Below, piece by piece: positions 1 to 8,734 of a DNA stretch of 64,000 bases (position 1 is the first letter of the stretch; the number at the start of each line of letters is the position of its first letter). Under the pieces are notes generated by a model. The model made no database searches. It had not been told where the DNA came from and saw nothing but the letters and a program-made list of their open reading frames with translations. Location: positions 3,162,001 through 3,226,000 of the forward strand of contig NZ_JAUSRB010000002.1 of the NCBI RefSeq assembly GCF_030811595.1, written 5' to 3'. The position numbers and the translations under genes were made by a program. The stretch is from Streptosporangium brasiliense (lineage in GTDB: Bacteria; Actinomycetota; Actinomycetes; Streptosporangiales; Streptosporangiaceae).

Positions 1-6
1 GGACGC

Positions 7-1944
7 TCAGGCGACGGAGACCACGACGTCGTCGGCCTTGACGAACATCACGCGGTGGCCGAACTGGATCTGGTAGTACTTCAGCTTCCCGCGGACCACC
101 ACGTGCTGGGAGGCGTCGAAGGTCACCGCCCGGTAATACTCGCCCTGGGTGGCGAGGCCGAGGGTGTAGCGCTGGCCGGCGGAGAAGGTGTACTGCAGCG
201 GTGTGATCGCCTGGACCGGCACGTTCGCCGGGTAGGCCTCCGGCTCCGGATAGGCCCTGCCGTACACCGGGACACTGGCCAGGCCCGGCTTGGGCGTCAC
301 CACCAGGCCGCGCGAGGGGACCGCGGTGGGCTGGGCGGCGGGGTTGTGGAACCAGGCCTTCTGGCCGAGATACCAGATCGCCGTCCAGTCGCCCTGGCGC
401 TCGGACACGGCGTAGCGCTGGCCGGTGTTGGCGCGGGCGCTGTGGTCGTAGACGCTGTAGAGCGAGTCACCGGTCGGGTGCTTGCCGATGTCCTTGACCA
501 GCGGGGCGTCCTGGCGGGGCTCGGTGCGCAGCCAGATCGACGACGAGCCGTGCGGCGCGCAGTCGGCCGTGGGGTTCTTGCGGTCGCAGCCGTAGTAGTA
601 GGGCTGGTTCTTGTCGTAGTCGGGCAGGATCATGACCGACTCCGCCTTCGGGCCGCCCGAGCCGTGCAGCGGCTTGCCGAGCAGGTCGAAGTAGTGCGCC
701 CAGTTCCAGAAGGGGCCCGGGTCCTCGTGCATGCCGCGCACGGTGCTCGGCAGGGTACCCGGCACGTTGTCGTGGCCGATGATGTGCGCGCGGTCCAGCG
801 GGACGCCGTGCCGCAGGGCCAGGTAGCGCACCAGCTTGGCCGAGGTGCGGTACATCGCCTCGGTGTACCAGGCGCCGCCCTCGCCGAGGAAGCCCTCGTG
901 CTCCAGGCCGATCGACTTGGCGTTGACGTACCAGTTGCCGGCGTGCCAGGCGACGTCCTTGGTCTTGACGTGCTGGGCGATGTGACCGTCGCTGGAGCGC
1001 AGCGAGTAGTGCCAGCTCACGTAGGTGGGGTCCTGCACCAGCTTCAGGGAGGGGGCGAAGTAGCCCTCCATGTCGTGGATGACGATGTAGTCGACCTTCT
1101 GGTTCCGCGGCCGGTCGGACAGGTCGTGGTTGCCGTAGTCGTCGTCCGGCAGGGCCTGGTAGGGCGCCGGGACCCACTCGCAGGAGACCGTGGGCGGGCA
1201 CTCGACGCCGTCCCGGCGCGGCCGGTGCAGCCCGAGCTTGTCCAGCCACTTCTCGAACTTCTTCAGGCCGGGTACCGCGGCCAGGCCGACCCTCTGCCCG
1301 TCGTCGGTGACCCGCTCGGCGCCGCTCTGGATCGTGGTGTACACCTCGTCGGCGAAGAACTTGGCCGCCTCGGCCTCCTCCGCGCCCGAGTAGCGGGCCA
1401 CCGCGCCGTACCACTCTGCGGGGTCGGCGCTGAGCGGCGCGCCGAGCTGCTTCTGGTAGTCGGCCAGCAGAGCCGCGCCGCCGCGGATGTTCACGGCCGG
1501 GTCGGCGCGGAGCTGCTCGCGGCTCGCGCCGGTGAGCTCGGCGGCCTTCTCCAGGGTCTTGAGCGAGGTGGGGATCTCAGCCGGGGCCGGGGCCTTCCCG
1601 GTGACCGTGCGCGGCCGGCTCTCGTCGCCGCGGGGGTCCTCCTCGCCCTGGCCGTGGTGCTCGGCGGCGCCCTCGGTGACGAGCGCGGCGGCGTCGGTGA
1701 GGTGCATGGGGCCGAAGCCCGCGGAGTTGCTCGGCCGGCCCGCGTTGGCGTCCCAGCGTGACTCCAGGTAGGACACGCCGAGCAGGATGCTCTCGGGGAC
1801 GTCGTAGGCCTTGGCGGCCTCGGTGAAGGCCGCCTGCCGGTCGTCGGGGGCCGCCTGGGCGGCCGACGCCGGCTGTATGAGGGCAAGACCGCCGACGGCC
1901 ATGACGGCTGCGGCCGCCATGCGGAGCGGTGCGGATCGTTGCAT
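7..1944 (-). CDS. secreted N-acetylmuramoyl-L-alanine amidase with N-terminal lysozyme-like domain
   Basis: A 645-residue exported cell-wall hydrolase. A signal peptide (hydrophobic run ending ASAAQA) covers about residues 1-30. Residues about 35-225 resemble a transglycosylase/lysozyme-like fold with a candidate catalytic Glu in YLESRW (near 58). Residues about 280-430 are an Amidase_2 domain: IHDMEG (near 285), GHDNVPG (near 388) and EDPGPFW (near 406) supply the expected zinc ligands His, His and Asp, as in AmpD/T7-lysozyme enzymes. The C-terminal ~170 residues look like SH3-type wall-binding repeats. The amidase should cut the bond between muramic acid and L-Ala. The ATG at 1944 is chosen because GAGGAG precedes it and the signal peptide follows directly. 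An upstream in-frame ATG at 2022 would put 26 unlikely residues before the signal peptide. Amidase identity is solid; the N-terminal activity is inferred. Confidence 0.88.
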   Translation of the reverse strand: MQRSAPLRMAAAAVMAVGGLALIQPASAAQAAPDDRQAAFTEAAKAYDVPESILLGVSYLESRWDANAGRPSNSAGFGPMHLTDAAALVTEGAAEHHGQGEEDPRGDESRPRTVTGKAPAPAEIPTSLKTLEKAAELTGASREQLRADPAVNIRGGAALLADYQKQLGAPLSADPAEWYGAVARYSGAEEAEAAKFFADEVYTTIQSGAERVTDDGQRVGLAAVPGLKKFEKWLDKLGLHRPRRDGVECPPTVSCEWVPAPYQALPDDDYGNHDLSDRPRNQKVDYIVIHDMEGYFAPSLKLVQDPTYVSWHYSLRSSDGHIAQHVKTKDVAWHAGNWYVNAKSIGLEHEGFLGEGGAWYTEAMYRTSAKLVRYLALRHGVPLDRAHIIGHDNVPGTLPSTVRGMHEDPGPFWNWAHYFDLLGKPLHGSGGPKAESVMILPDYDKNQPYYYGCDRKNPTADCAPHGSSSIWLRTEPRQDAPLVKDIGKHPTGDSLYSVYDHSARANTGQRYAVSERQGDWTAIWYLGQKAWFHNPAAQPTAVPSRGLVVTPKPGLASVPVYGRAYPEPEAYPANVPVQAITPLQYTFSAGQRYTLGLATQGEYYRAVTFDASQHVVVRGKLKYYQIQFGHRVMFVKADDVVVSVA

Positions 1945-2292
1945 GGGGGTGCTCCTCGGCTGGGGGATCCGATGCAAGTCAGACTGCGAAGTTAAGATCG
2001 CGATGTCAATAAGTTTCTTCATATTTGTGACAGTTGGAGAAGAGTTTCTTCACCATGCGGGTCCGGCAGGGGGTGAACCGTCATGGATGCGCGCGGATCT
2101 CCTCACGCCGGGCGCCGGACCGCTCCCCTCGCGATGGGCGCCGGGCCGCCGGTCAGGCGGCCGCCCGGGGAGCGGCTCCGCGCGGGCACCTCGGCGACGG
2201 CCTCCGGCGGCGGCTCCGCGACGGACGCCTGAGGATCGCAGAATGCCGTGCCGGCTTCCCGCGGAAAGCCGGAGAACTGGCCGAACGATTGC
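1945..2292 (-). promoter_or_regulatory. amidase upstream region with promoter-like elements
   Basis: This 348-base gap lies upstream of the amidase. Its left part (about 1975-2055) is much more AT-rich than the rest. On the minus strand TTGACA (2004-2009) is a good -35 candidate, but no clean -10 is visible. The ten-base sequence AGTTTCTTCA occurs twice (2012-2021 and 2043-2052), 31 bases apart, close to three helical turns, which could be paired regulator sites. I looked for the ydaO-type c-di-AMP riboswitch that often precedes actinobacterial wall hydrolases and did not recognise it. The right part holds a hairpin listed separately. Confidence 0.4.
2251..2272 (-). terminator. hairpin after the ArsR gene
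   Basis: Inverted repeat CCGGCTT (2251-2257) and AAGCCGG (2266-2272) with an 8-base loop that can pair further. It lies about 20 bases past the ArsR stop codon. No T-tract follows, so termination is plausible but not certain. Confidence 0.4.
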
Positions 2293-2655
2293 CTACGGCG
2301 CCGCCGGCGGCTCCCTCAGCACGAGCTCCAGCAGGCCGGGGAAGGCCTCGTCGAACTCCGGCCGGCGCAGCCGGTTGACCCGGCGAGGCCCGGCGTCGCG
2401 CTGTTCGAGCAGGCCGGCCTGGCGCAGCACGGTGAAGTGGTGGCTGCGGGTCGCCTTGCTGACCGGCAGGTCGAAGGTGCCGCAGGCACGCGCCCAGTCG
2501 GGCTCCCCGGCCAGCTCGCGCAGGATCGCCCGGCGCACCGGGTCGGCGACCGCGTCCAGCGCGGCCTGCAGGGAGACGTCCGCCGGGTGGACGTGGGTCA
2601 GGCCACGGGCCCGGGCGGAGCTGGGCGGGCCGTCCGATTCTGGCCGTGCGCTCAT
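2293..2655 (-). CDS. ArsR/SmtB-type winged-helix transcriptional regulator
   Basis: A 120-residue cytoplasmic DNA-binding protein. Residues about 30-95 form a winged helix typical of ArsR-like repressors: LDAVADPVRRAILREL (helices 1-2), then the recognition helix SKATRSHHFTVLRQAGLLE, then the wing. There is no clear metal-binding ELCVCD motif, so it is probably one of the non-metal ArsR-like regulators often found in actinobacteria. The ATG at 2655 is preceded by GGAGG at good spacing. It is a single gene with no obvious partner: the amidase lies 348 bases downstream on the same strand, and the upstream neighbour ends at 2824. The target is unknown. Confidence 0.85.
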   Translation of the reverse strand: MSARPESDGPPSSARARGLTHVHPADVSLQAALDAVADPVRRAILRELAGEPDWARACGTFDLPVSKATRSHHFTVLRQAGLLEQRDAGPRRVNRLRRPEFDEAFPGLLELVLREPPAAP

Positions 2656-2823
2656 GTGATCGACCTCCGTCGAACAGCCTAGGAGATCCTGCGACGGACC
2701 GTCCCCAGCGGGTGGCCGGGGCCCGGGGCGGGCGGCGCCGGTGACCGCGGCGGGCGCCACCGGCCGTCCACCCCGCGGCGGCGCCACCGGCCGCCCGTCC
2801 CGCGGCGGCGGGCGCGCGCGAGG

Positions 2824-3327
2824 TCACCGGTCGGCCTCCCGCACGGTGGCGGGGATGATGCGGTGGTCACGCTGGAAGACGAGGTTGTGCAGGTCCGCGG
2901 TGGCGATGGCGCGCAGGGTGGGCAGCTCGGCGGCTGCCTCGCCGGGGGTGAAGACGTTCATGGGCCACTGGCCGACGGTGCCGCCCTGCAGGTGCGGGTG
3001 GTGGAATCCGGCGCCGTAGAAGGCGTGCAGGACGATCGGCTCGATGCCGGCGGCGCGCTGCTCGGGCCAGGCCAGGGCCCAGACGGCGTCAAGCCCGCCG
3101 TCGGCCGTGCGGCGTACGCCGGTGGCGATGATCTCGCCGGTGCCCAGGAGCAGCCCGGAGTCGATCTCGCCGAGCGCCTGGCGGGCGTACGGGTCGAGGA
3201 GGGCGACGGCCTCGCGGAAGTGCCGCTCCTTGCCCTGGCGGGAAGCGGCGTGGCCGTGGGTGCCGTCGCGGAGGTCGGCGAAGTGGCGCAGGAGCGCCGC
3301 GGCGTGGTCGGGGACGCCGGTGGTCAT
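2824..3327 (-). CDS. conserved hypothetical protein, last gene of efflux operon
   Basis: A 167-residue soluble protein with no signal peptide or membrane segment. I do not recognise its family with confidence. Visible features are a helical N-terminal third (residues 5-45), a beta-rich middle, and the segments HHPHLQGGTVGQWPMNVF (near 112-129) and ATADLHNLVFQRD near the end, which look conserved rather than random. Its ATG overlaps the stop of the upstream hydrolase by 4 bases, so it is translationally coupled to the hydrolase and MFS transporter. A role linked to their shared substrate is inference. Confidence 0.75.
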   Translation of the reverse strand: MTTGVPDHAAALLRHFADLRDGTHGHAASRQGKERHFREAVALLDPYARQALGEIDSGLLLGTGEIIATGVRRTADGGLDAVWALAWPEQRAAGIEPIVLHAFYGAGFHHPHLQGGTVGQWPMNVFTPGEAAAELPTLRAIATADLHNLVFQRDHRIIPATVREADR

Positions 3328-4139
3328 GTGGTCTCCCGGGAGTGGACGGCGGCGTAGGCGGTGCCGAGCCGGTGACGGAAAGCGGGGTCGGTGAGGAAGG
3401 CGCCGTGCCGGCCGCCGGGGAACCGGAGGAGGCGGGTGGGGGTCCCGGCGGCACGCAGGCGGCAGGCGTAGGCGAGCACGTCGTCGGCCACGGGATCGAG
3501 GGTGCCGACGGCGAGGACGGCGGGAGCCGCCCCGGTGAGGTCGGTGGCCTCGGCCGGGGTGCTGTAGAGCGGGGTGGGGGCGGTGGCGGCCGGATGGCGT
3601 CCGGCGCCGCCGCGGTAGTCGCGCCAGGCCGCCGCCAGCTCGGCCGGGCCGGGGAAGGCGTGGGGGCGGCGGTGATAGGAGGGGGCGTGGCAGCCGGGGT
3701 CGATCGGCGGGTAGGCCAGGACCTGCGCGGCGAGCGGCCGGTGTCGGTCGCGCCAGACGAGGGCGGCGGAGGCGGCCAGGGTGGCTCCGGCGCTGTCACC
3801 GCCGACCGCGACCGGGCCGGCGCCGTGCTCCTGGGCCCAGTCCATGGCGGCCAGCAGGTCGGTGAGGGCGGCGGGGTGGCGGTGGGCGGGGGCCAGCCGG
3901 TAGTCGACGCTGACGACGGTGGCCCCGGCGGCGTGGGCGAGGTCGGCGGTGGCGGCGTGCCAGCCGGCCGCCGACCCGGCGCGCCAGCTACCGCCGTGGG
4001 CCCACACCAGCCAGCCGTGCGGGGCGTGCCCGGGCCGGTAGACCCGGGCGGGCACGTCGTGGCCGGGGCCGGGCAGGGTGACCGGCCACCAGCGCCCCCC
4101 GGCGGCGCCGGGGGGCCGGTACGTCCCGGGGCGGGTCAC
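3324..4139 (-). CDS. alpha/beta hydrolase (hormone-sensitive lipase type)
   Basis: A 271-residue serine esterase-like enzyme of the HSL/Abhydrolase_3 group. The oxyanion motif HGGSW (near 49-53), nucleophile elbow GDSAG (near 114-118), acid Asp in the LDPVADD segment, and terminal His in GGRHGAF are all present, so it should be active on a small ester or lactone. It starts at a GTG (4139) overlapping the stop of the MFS gene by 4 bases, and its own stop overlaps the next gene, so the three genes form one coupled operon. The context suggests it modifies the compound exported by the MFS pump, but the substrate is unknown. Confidence 0.87.
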   Translation of the reverse strand: MTRPGTYRPPGAAGGRWWPVTLPGPGHDVPARVYRPGHAPHGWLVWAHGGSWRAGSAAGWHAATADLAHAAGATVVSVDYRLAPAHRHPAALTDLLAAMDWAQEHGAGPVAVGGDSAGATLAASAALVWRDRHRPLAAQVLAYPPIDPGCHAPSYHRRPHAFPGPAELAAAWRDYRGGAGRHPAATAPTPLYSTPAEATDLTGAAPAVLAVGTLDPVADDVLAYACRLRAAGTPTRLLRFPGGRHGAFLTDPAFRHRLGTAYAAVHSRETT

Positions 4140-5611
4140 TTGACCGCCGCGCGCCTGTCACGGCGGGGGGAGAGGAAGGCTCCGGCGAGCAGCGCGCCGG
4201 CCAGGACCAGGGCGGAGTTGACCAGGACGGCGAGGCTGACACCGGACAGGACGGCGTCGGGGCCGGTGGTGCCCAGGGCGGTCATGCGGGCGGTGGCGAT
4301 GGCGCTCATGATCGGGATGCCCATGGTGATGCCGACCTGCTGGGTCATCGTGGCCAGGCCGGTGGCCAGCCCCTGCTCGGAGTCGGGCAGGCCGGAGGTG
4401 GCGGTGACCATGAAGCCGACGATCATCAGCATGTTGCCGACGCCGCCGATGAAGGTGGCGGCCAGCAGCAGCCAGATCCAGGTGCCGGAGGTGCCCAGCG
4501 CGACCAGGGCGAGGGTGGCGGCGGCCTGGACGGCGCCGCCGGTGACGATGGTGGTGCGGTTGCCGAACCGGCCGACGGCCTTGCCGCCCAGGGTGCCGCC
4601 GATGACGGTGCCGGCACCCAGGACGCCGAAGGCGAGCCCGGTGGCCAGCGGGGAGTAGCCCAGCACCTCCTGCAGGTAGAGGGTGAGCAGGAAGACCAGC
4701 GAGGTCTCGGTGACGAAGGCGATCAGACCTGTGGTGTTGCCCCAGATCACGCTGCGGCGCTTCATGATGCGGACGGGGACGAGCGGGGCGGCCGAACGCT
4801 TCTCGATGAACCAGAAGCCGACCAGCAGCACGGCGCCGGCGGCCAGCGCGGCCAGGGTGGCAGGGGCGGTCCAGCCGCCCTCACCGGCCTGGGTGAGGCC
4901 GTAGACCAGGGCGAGCAGGCCGCCGGTGACGGCGATCGCGCCGGGGACGTCCAGCTTGGGGCGCTCGGCGGGGCGGGAGTCGGTGATGACGGACGGGGCG
5001 AGGGCCAGGACCAGGGCCGCGACCGGCACGTTGACGAAGAACGCCCAGCGCCATGAGAGCAGGTCGGTGAGCAGGCCGCCGAGGATGGCGCCGGCGGTGA
5101 AGCCCGCGGACATGAGCGCGCCGTTCAGGCCCAGGGCCCTCTCCCGTAGCGGCCCCTCCTTGAAGGCGGTGGTCAGCAGGGAGAGCCCGGCCGGGGTGAC
5201 GGCCGCGGTGGCCAGGCCCTGCAGCACGCGGGCGGCCAGCAGCATCTCGGGCGAGGTGGCCAGGCCGCCGAGGACGGAGGCCAGGCCGAGCACGGCCATG
5301 CCGCCCAGGAACAGGCGCTTGCGGCCGAACAGGTCGGCCACCCGGCCGAACAGCAGGGTGAAGCCGGCCGCGGCCAGGGCGAAGGCGGTGGCGATCCACT
5401 GCAGGTCCGACAGGGCGAAGCCGAGGCCGGCGCCGACGACGGGCAGTGCCACGTTCAGGATGGAGAAGTCCACCGCGATCATGAACTGGGCCCCGAGGAG
5501 CAGGGTCAGCACCAGCTTCTGCCGCCCTGTCATGCGGGTCTTCTGCCGCTGGTCGGCCGCGGACGCCGGTCCGGCCTCCGGGGCGTGTGGAGCGTGATCG
5601 AGCACGGACAT
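4136..5611 (-). CDS. MFS drug-efflux transporter, 14-TM DHA2 (EmrB/QacA) type
   Basis: A 491-residue inner-membrane proton-driven multidrug antiporter. It has about 14 hydrophobic segments and the DHA2 signatures: an N-terminal LLGAQFMIAVDFSILNVALP stretch carrying an acidic residue in TM1, LFGRVADLFGRKRLFL (motif A, near 85-100), and RVLQGLATAAVTPAGL (motif B). It is the first gene of the operon with the hydrolase and the unknown protein. It is divergent from the TetR gene at 5716, the usual layout for a TetR-repressed pump. The ATG at 5611 has an AGGAGGG ribosome-binding site. The transported compound is unknown. Confidence 0.92.
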   Translation of the reverse strand: MSVLDHAPHAPEAGPASAADQRQKTRMTGRQKLVLTLLLGAQFMIAVDFSILNVALPVVGAGLGFALSDLQWIATAFALAAAGFTLLFGRVADLFGRKRLFLGGMAVLGLASVLGGLATSPEMLLAARVLQGLATAAVTPAGLSLLTTAFKEGPLRERALGLNGALMSAGFTAGAILGGLLTDLLSWRWAFFVNVPVAALVLALAPSVITDSRPAERPKLDVPGAIAVTGGLLALVYGLTQAGEGGWTAPATLAALAAGAVLLVGFWFIEKRSAAPLVPVRIMKRRSVIWGNTTGLIAFVTETSLVFLLTLYLQEVLGYSPLATGLAFGVLGAGTVIGGTLGGKAVGRFGNRTTIVTGGAVQAAATLALVALGTSGTWIWLLLAATFIGGVGNMLMIVGFMVTATSGLPDSEQGLATGLATMTQQVGITMGIPIMSAIATARMTALGTTGPDAVLSGVSLAVLVNSALVLAGALLAGAFLSPRRDRRAAVK

Positions 5612-5640
5612 GGGAGTCCCTCCTGAGAAAGGGGAAGTTC

Positions 5641-5662
5641 TAACGGGGCTGTGGTTCCGTTA
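5641..5662. promoter_or_regulatory. candidate TetR operator (TAACGG-N10-CCGTTA)
   Basis: Perfect 6-base inverted repeat TAACGG (5641-5646) and CCGTTA (5657-5662) in the 104-base gap between the divergent MFS and TetR genes. A third half-site CCGTTA (5711-5716) touches the TetR start codon. Binding by the adjacent TetR protein would repress both genes. Confidence 0.55.
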
Positions 5663-5715
5663 AGATGAGATGACCATAGCACCGATGGGCATGTAAATGG
5701 AACTGGAGAACCGTT

Positions 5716-6327
5716 ATGACCGTTGAAGGCGCGGAGCCGGGGACCGTACGGCCCGGCGGCAGGACGGCCCGGGTGCGGGAGGCGGTCCTGCGGGCAGCCG
5801 GGGACTGCCTCGCGGAGCGGGGCTTCGCCCATCTCGACCTCGCCGACATCGCACGCCGCGCGGACGTCGGCAAGACGACGGTCTACCGCCGTTGGGGCAC
5901 CACCACCGGCCTGGTGGCCGACCTGCTGGTGGACATGGCCGAGCAGTCGCTGCCGCGCACCGACACCGGCTCGCTCATCGGCGACCTGAAGGCCAACGCC
6001 CGCCTCGTCCAGCGCACGCTGACCGACCCGCGCCAGGGCGCCCTCTTCAAGGCCGTGATCGCCGCCGCCACCTGTGACGAGCGCACGGCCGAGGCCCTGC
6101 ACCGCTTCTACGAGACCCGCGTCGAGGAGTGGGCCGTCTGCGTCGAGCAGGCCGTGGCCCGCGGCGAGCTGCCCCCGGGCACCGACGCGCAGGAGGTGAT
6201 CCGCGCCGTCTCCGCCCCCCTGTACTACCGGCTGCTGGCCAGCGGCGGCCCCCTCGACGAGGCGTTCGCCGACCGCGCCGCCGAGGCGGCCGCGGCCGCG
6301 GCGCGCGCCGGCGCCTACCGCGGCTGA
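5716..6327 (+). CDS. TetR-family repressor, probable regulator of the efflux operon
   Basis: A 203-residue regulator. Residues about 15-65 are the TetR N-terminal HTH: VREAVLRAAGDCLAERGF, DIARRADVGKTTVYRRWG (recognition helix). The rest is an all-helical ligand-binding/dimer domain of the C-terminal type common in actinobacteria. It is transcribed away from the MFS operon, with palindromic half-sites in between, so local repression relieved by a ligand is the likely mode. The ATG at 5716 has GGAG 7 bases upstream. The C-terminal domain gives no hint of the ligand. Confidence 0.9.
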   Translation: MTVEGAEPGTVRPGGRTARVREAVLRAAGDCLAERGFAHLDLADIARRADVGKTTVYRRWGTTTGLVADLLVDMAEQSLPRTDTGSLIGDLKANARLVQRTLTDPRQGALFKAVIAAATCDERTAEALHRFYETRVEEWAVCVEQAVARGELPPGTDAQEVIRAVSAPLYYRLLASGGPLDEAFADRAAEAAAAAARAGAYRG

Positions 6328-6523
6328 CCCCGTCGCCCGCGGGCCGGCCGCGCCCACCGCGGCCGCCCCTGACGCCCGCGGGCCGGCCGTGCCTCGCGCA
6401 GGGCTGTGACCAGCGATTTCATCGATCCACGCGGGCGGTTCCGGGCGCGCGCGAAGTATTGTCCGCCTCCCGGGGTGGGAATGGCTACAGAGCCGAGACC
6501 TCACTCACAGCCCGGAGACGACA

Positions 6524-8644
6524 GTGAACGGATGGACGTTCGAAGGCCAGCCCGGCGCGCTGGGCGACACCACGGTGACGCTGGTCGAAGGCGGGTCCTT
6601 CTGCGTGTGCACGCGCAGCGGCGACATCCTGCAAGGAGGGGCGCAGGGCGTCTACCACGCCGACACCCGGCTGCTGTCGCGCTGGGAGCTGAGGGTGGAC
6701 GACGTGCCGGTGGAGGCCCTCCGGGTGCTCACGGGCGAGCCGTACCACGCGACGTTCATCGGCCGGGCGGGGCCGCGGCCGGGACGCGCGGAGAGCACGC
6801 TGCTGGTGGTCAGGGACCGCTACGTCGGCGGGGGCCTCCGCGAGGACCTGACCCTGCGCAACCTGTCCGACGAGCCGGCCGGATGCGTGGTCGACATCCA
6901 CCTCAGCTCCGACGTGGCGGACCTGTTCGAGGTGAAGGCCGGCCGGATCCGTTACGTGCCCGACGTGGAGATGACCCCCGACAGGGCGGGGCTGCTGGTC
7001 TTCTCCACCAGCCGCTCGCGCGGGGCCAGGGTGGTGGCCGACCCGGTGCCGTTCGCCGTCCCGGGCATGCTCATCTTCCGGACCGTCGTCCCGGCCCGGG
7101 GCGAATGGACCGTCAGCCTCCAGGTCAACCCGATCCTGGAGGGTGAGGAGTCGCCCGCCTGGTTCTCCACCCGCCATCCGGTGGAGCACGCCGAACCGGC
7201 CAGGCGCCGCGCCGACTGGAGGCGTCTGAGCCCCTCCGTCAGCACCCCCGACCGCGCCCTCGCCCAGGTCCTGCGCCGCTCCAGGGAGGATCTGGGGTCG
7301 CTGCGGCTGTTCGAGCCCGACCGGCCCGACGAGCCGCCGAGCATCGCCGCGGGCGCGCCGTGGTACATGACCCTGTTCGGCCGCGACTCGCTGCTGACCT
7401 CGTGGATGGCGCTCCCGCTGGACCAGTCCCTGGCGCTCGGCACCGTGCGGCGGCTGGCCCGGCTGCAGGGCAGGATCGACGACCCGCTCACCGAGGAGGA
7501 GCCCGGCAAGATCCTGCACGAGCTCCGCTTCGGCGCGCAGCCGGGCGTCTCGGCGGACGGCGGCCTCGCCTACTACGGCTCGGTCGACTCCACCCCGCTG
7601 TTCGTGATGCTCCTGGGCGAGCTGCGCCGGTGGGGCGTGCACCAGGAGGCGGTCGACGAGCTGCTGCCGAGCGCCGACGCCGCCCTCGAATGGATCACCA
7701 AGTCGGCCGACCCCTTCCTGTTCTACCGCCGCAAGACCGACCACGGCCTGCTCAACCAGGGCTGGAAGGACTCCGTCGACGGCGTCAACTTCGCCGACGG
7801 CACCCTGGCCCGCCCGCCCATCGCCCTGGCCGAGGTCCAGGGATACGTCTACGCCGCCTACAACGCGCGCGCCCACTTCGCCCAGGAGGTCGGCGACCAG
7901 GTCCTCAAGAAGCACTGGAGCGACCGCGCGACGCTGCTCCGGGAGGCGTTCAACGAGCGGTTCTGGCTGCCGGACCGGGGCTACTACGCCATCGGACTCG
8001 ACGCCGCGGGACGTCCCGTAGACAGCCTCGCCTCCAACATGGGGCACTGCCTGTGGACCGGCATCATCGACGAGGACAGGGCGGCCTCCGTCGCTGGGCA
8101 CCTGCTCTCCCCGGAGATGTTCACCGGGTACGGCGTGCGCACGCTGGCCTCCACCATGGGCGCCTACAACCCGATGAGCTACCACAACGGCTCGGTCTGG
8201 CCGCACGACAACGCCATCATCGCCGCGGGCCTGATGCGGTACGGCTTCGCCGAGGAGGCGCAGCGGATCGCGTTCGGCCTGCTGGACGCGGCCGAGGTCT
8301 TCGGCTGGCAGCTTCCGGAGCTGTTCTGCGGCTTCAGTCGGGACGACTTCGCCTGGCCGGTGCCCTTCCCCACCTCCTGCTCCCCGCAGGCCTGGGCCGC
8401 CGCCACCCCCATCCAGCTCGTCCGCTGCCTGCTCCGGTTCGACCCGTGGATCCCCTACGGCCACATCTGGCTGGCCCCCGTCGGGCTGGACAACCTGCGG
8501 ATCACCGGGATCCCGATCGCGGGCACCCGGATCGACGTCGAGGTCGCCGGCGGCGAGATCTCCGTCACCGGCCTGCCCGAGGGGATCACCGTGCACCGTG
8601 AACCACGCCATCCCACGACGGCGGTCCTCCATCACGTCCCCTGA
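6524..8644 (+). CDS. glycogen-debranching-type amylo-alpha-1,6-glucosidase family protein
   Basis: A 706-residue cytoplasmic protein. Residues about 1-240 match the N-terminal beta domain of bacterial debranching-like enzymes (GDE_N_bis): QGVYHADTRLLSRWEL, then VVRDRYVGGGLREDLTLRN. Residues about 280-640 are the (alpha/alpha)6 GDE_C barrel, with WYMTLFGRDSLLTSWM, NQGWKDSVDG, and NPMSYHNGSVWPHDNAIIA, where the acidic residues are likely catalytic. The family removes alpha-1,6 branches of glycogen-like or related glucans, but many actinobacterial members are uncharacterised. The following gene is a glycosyltransferase 90 bases downstream, a common pairing that suggests shared glycan metabolism. 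Confidence 0.87.
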   Translation: MNGWTFEGQPGALGDTTVTLVEGGSFCVCTRSGDILQGGAQGVYHADTRLLSRWELRVDDVPVEALRVLTGEPYHATFIGRAGPRPGRAESTLLVVRDRYVGGGLREDLTLRNLSDEPAGCVVDIHLSSDVADLFEVKAGRIRYVPDVEMTPDRAGLLVFSTSRSRGARVVADPVPFAVPGMLIFRTVVPARGEWTVSLQVNPILEGEESPAWFSTRHPVEHAEPARRRADWRRLSPSVSTPDRALAQVLRRSREDLGSLRLFEPDRPDEPPSIAAGAPWYMTLFGRDSLLTSWMALPLDQSLALGTVRRLARLQGRIDDPLTEEEPGKILHELRFGAQPGVSADGGLAYYGSVDSTPLFVMLLGELRRWGVHQEAVDELLPSADAALEWITKSADPFLFYRRKTDHGLLNQGWKDSVDGVNFADGTLARPPIALAEVQGYVYAAYNARAHFAQEVGDQVLKKHWSDRATLLREAFNERFWLPDRGYYAIGLDAAGRPVDSLASNMGHCLWTGIIDEDRAASVAGHLLSPEMFTGYGVRTLASTMGAYNPMSYHNGSVWPHDNAIIAAGLMRYGFAEEAQRIAFGLLDAAEVFGWQLPELFCGFSRDDFAWPVPFPTSCSPQAWAAATPIQLVRCLLRFDPWIPYGHIWLAPVGLDNLRITGIPIAGTRIDVEVAGGEISVTGLPEGITVHREPRHPTTAVLHHVP

Positions 8645-8734
8645 CGCCCCCTCCCCAACCCCCCCGCCCCCGGTAGCTCGATCAGTTGAATCCGGATGCT
8701 TCTGACCGGCCGGAAGGCCGTAGGCGAGGTTGGC

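Noticed and set aside
1945..2292. Possible ydaO/c-di-AMP riboswitch upstream of the amidase
   Set aside because: No recognisable conserved riboswitch core is visible; the region only shows a promoter-like patch and a hairpin.
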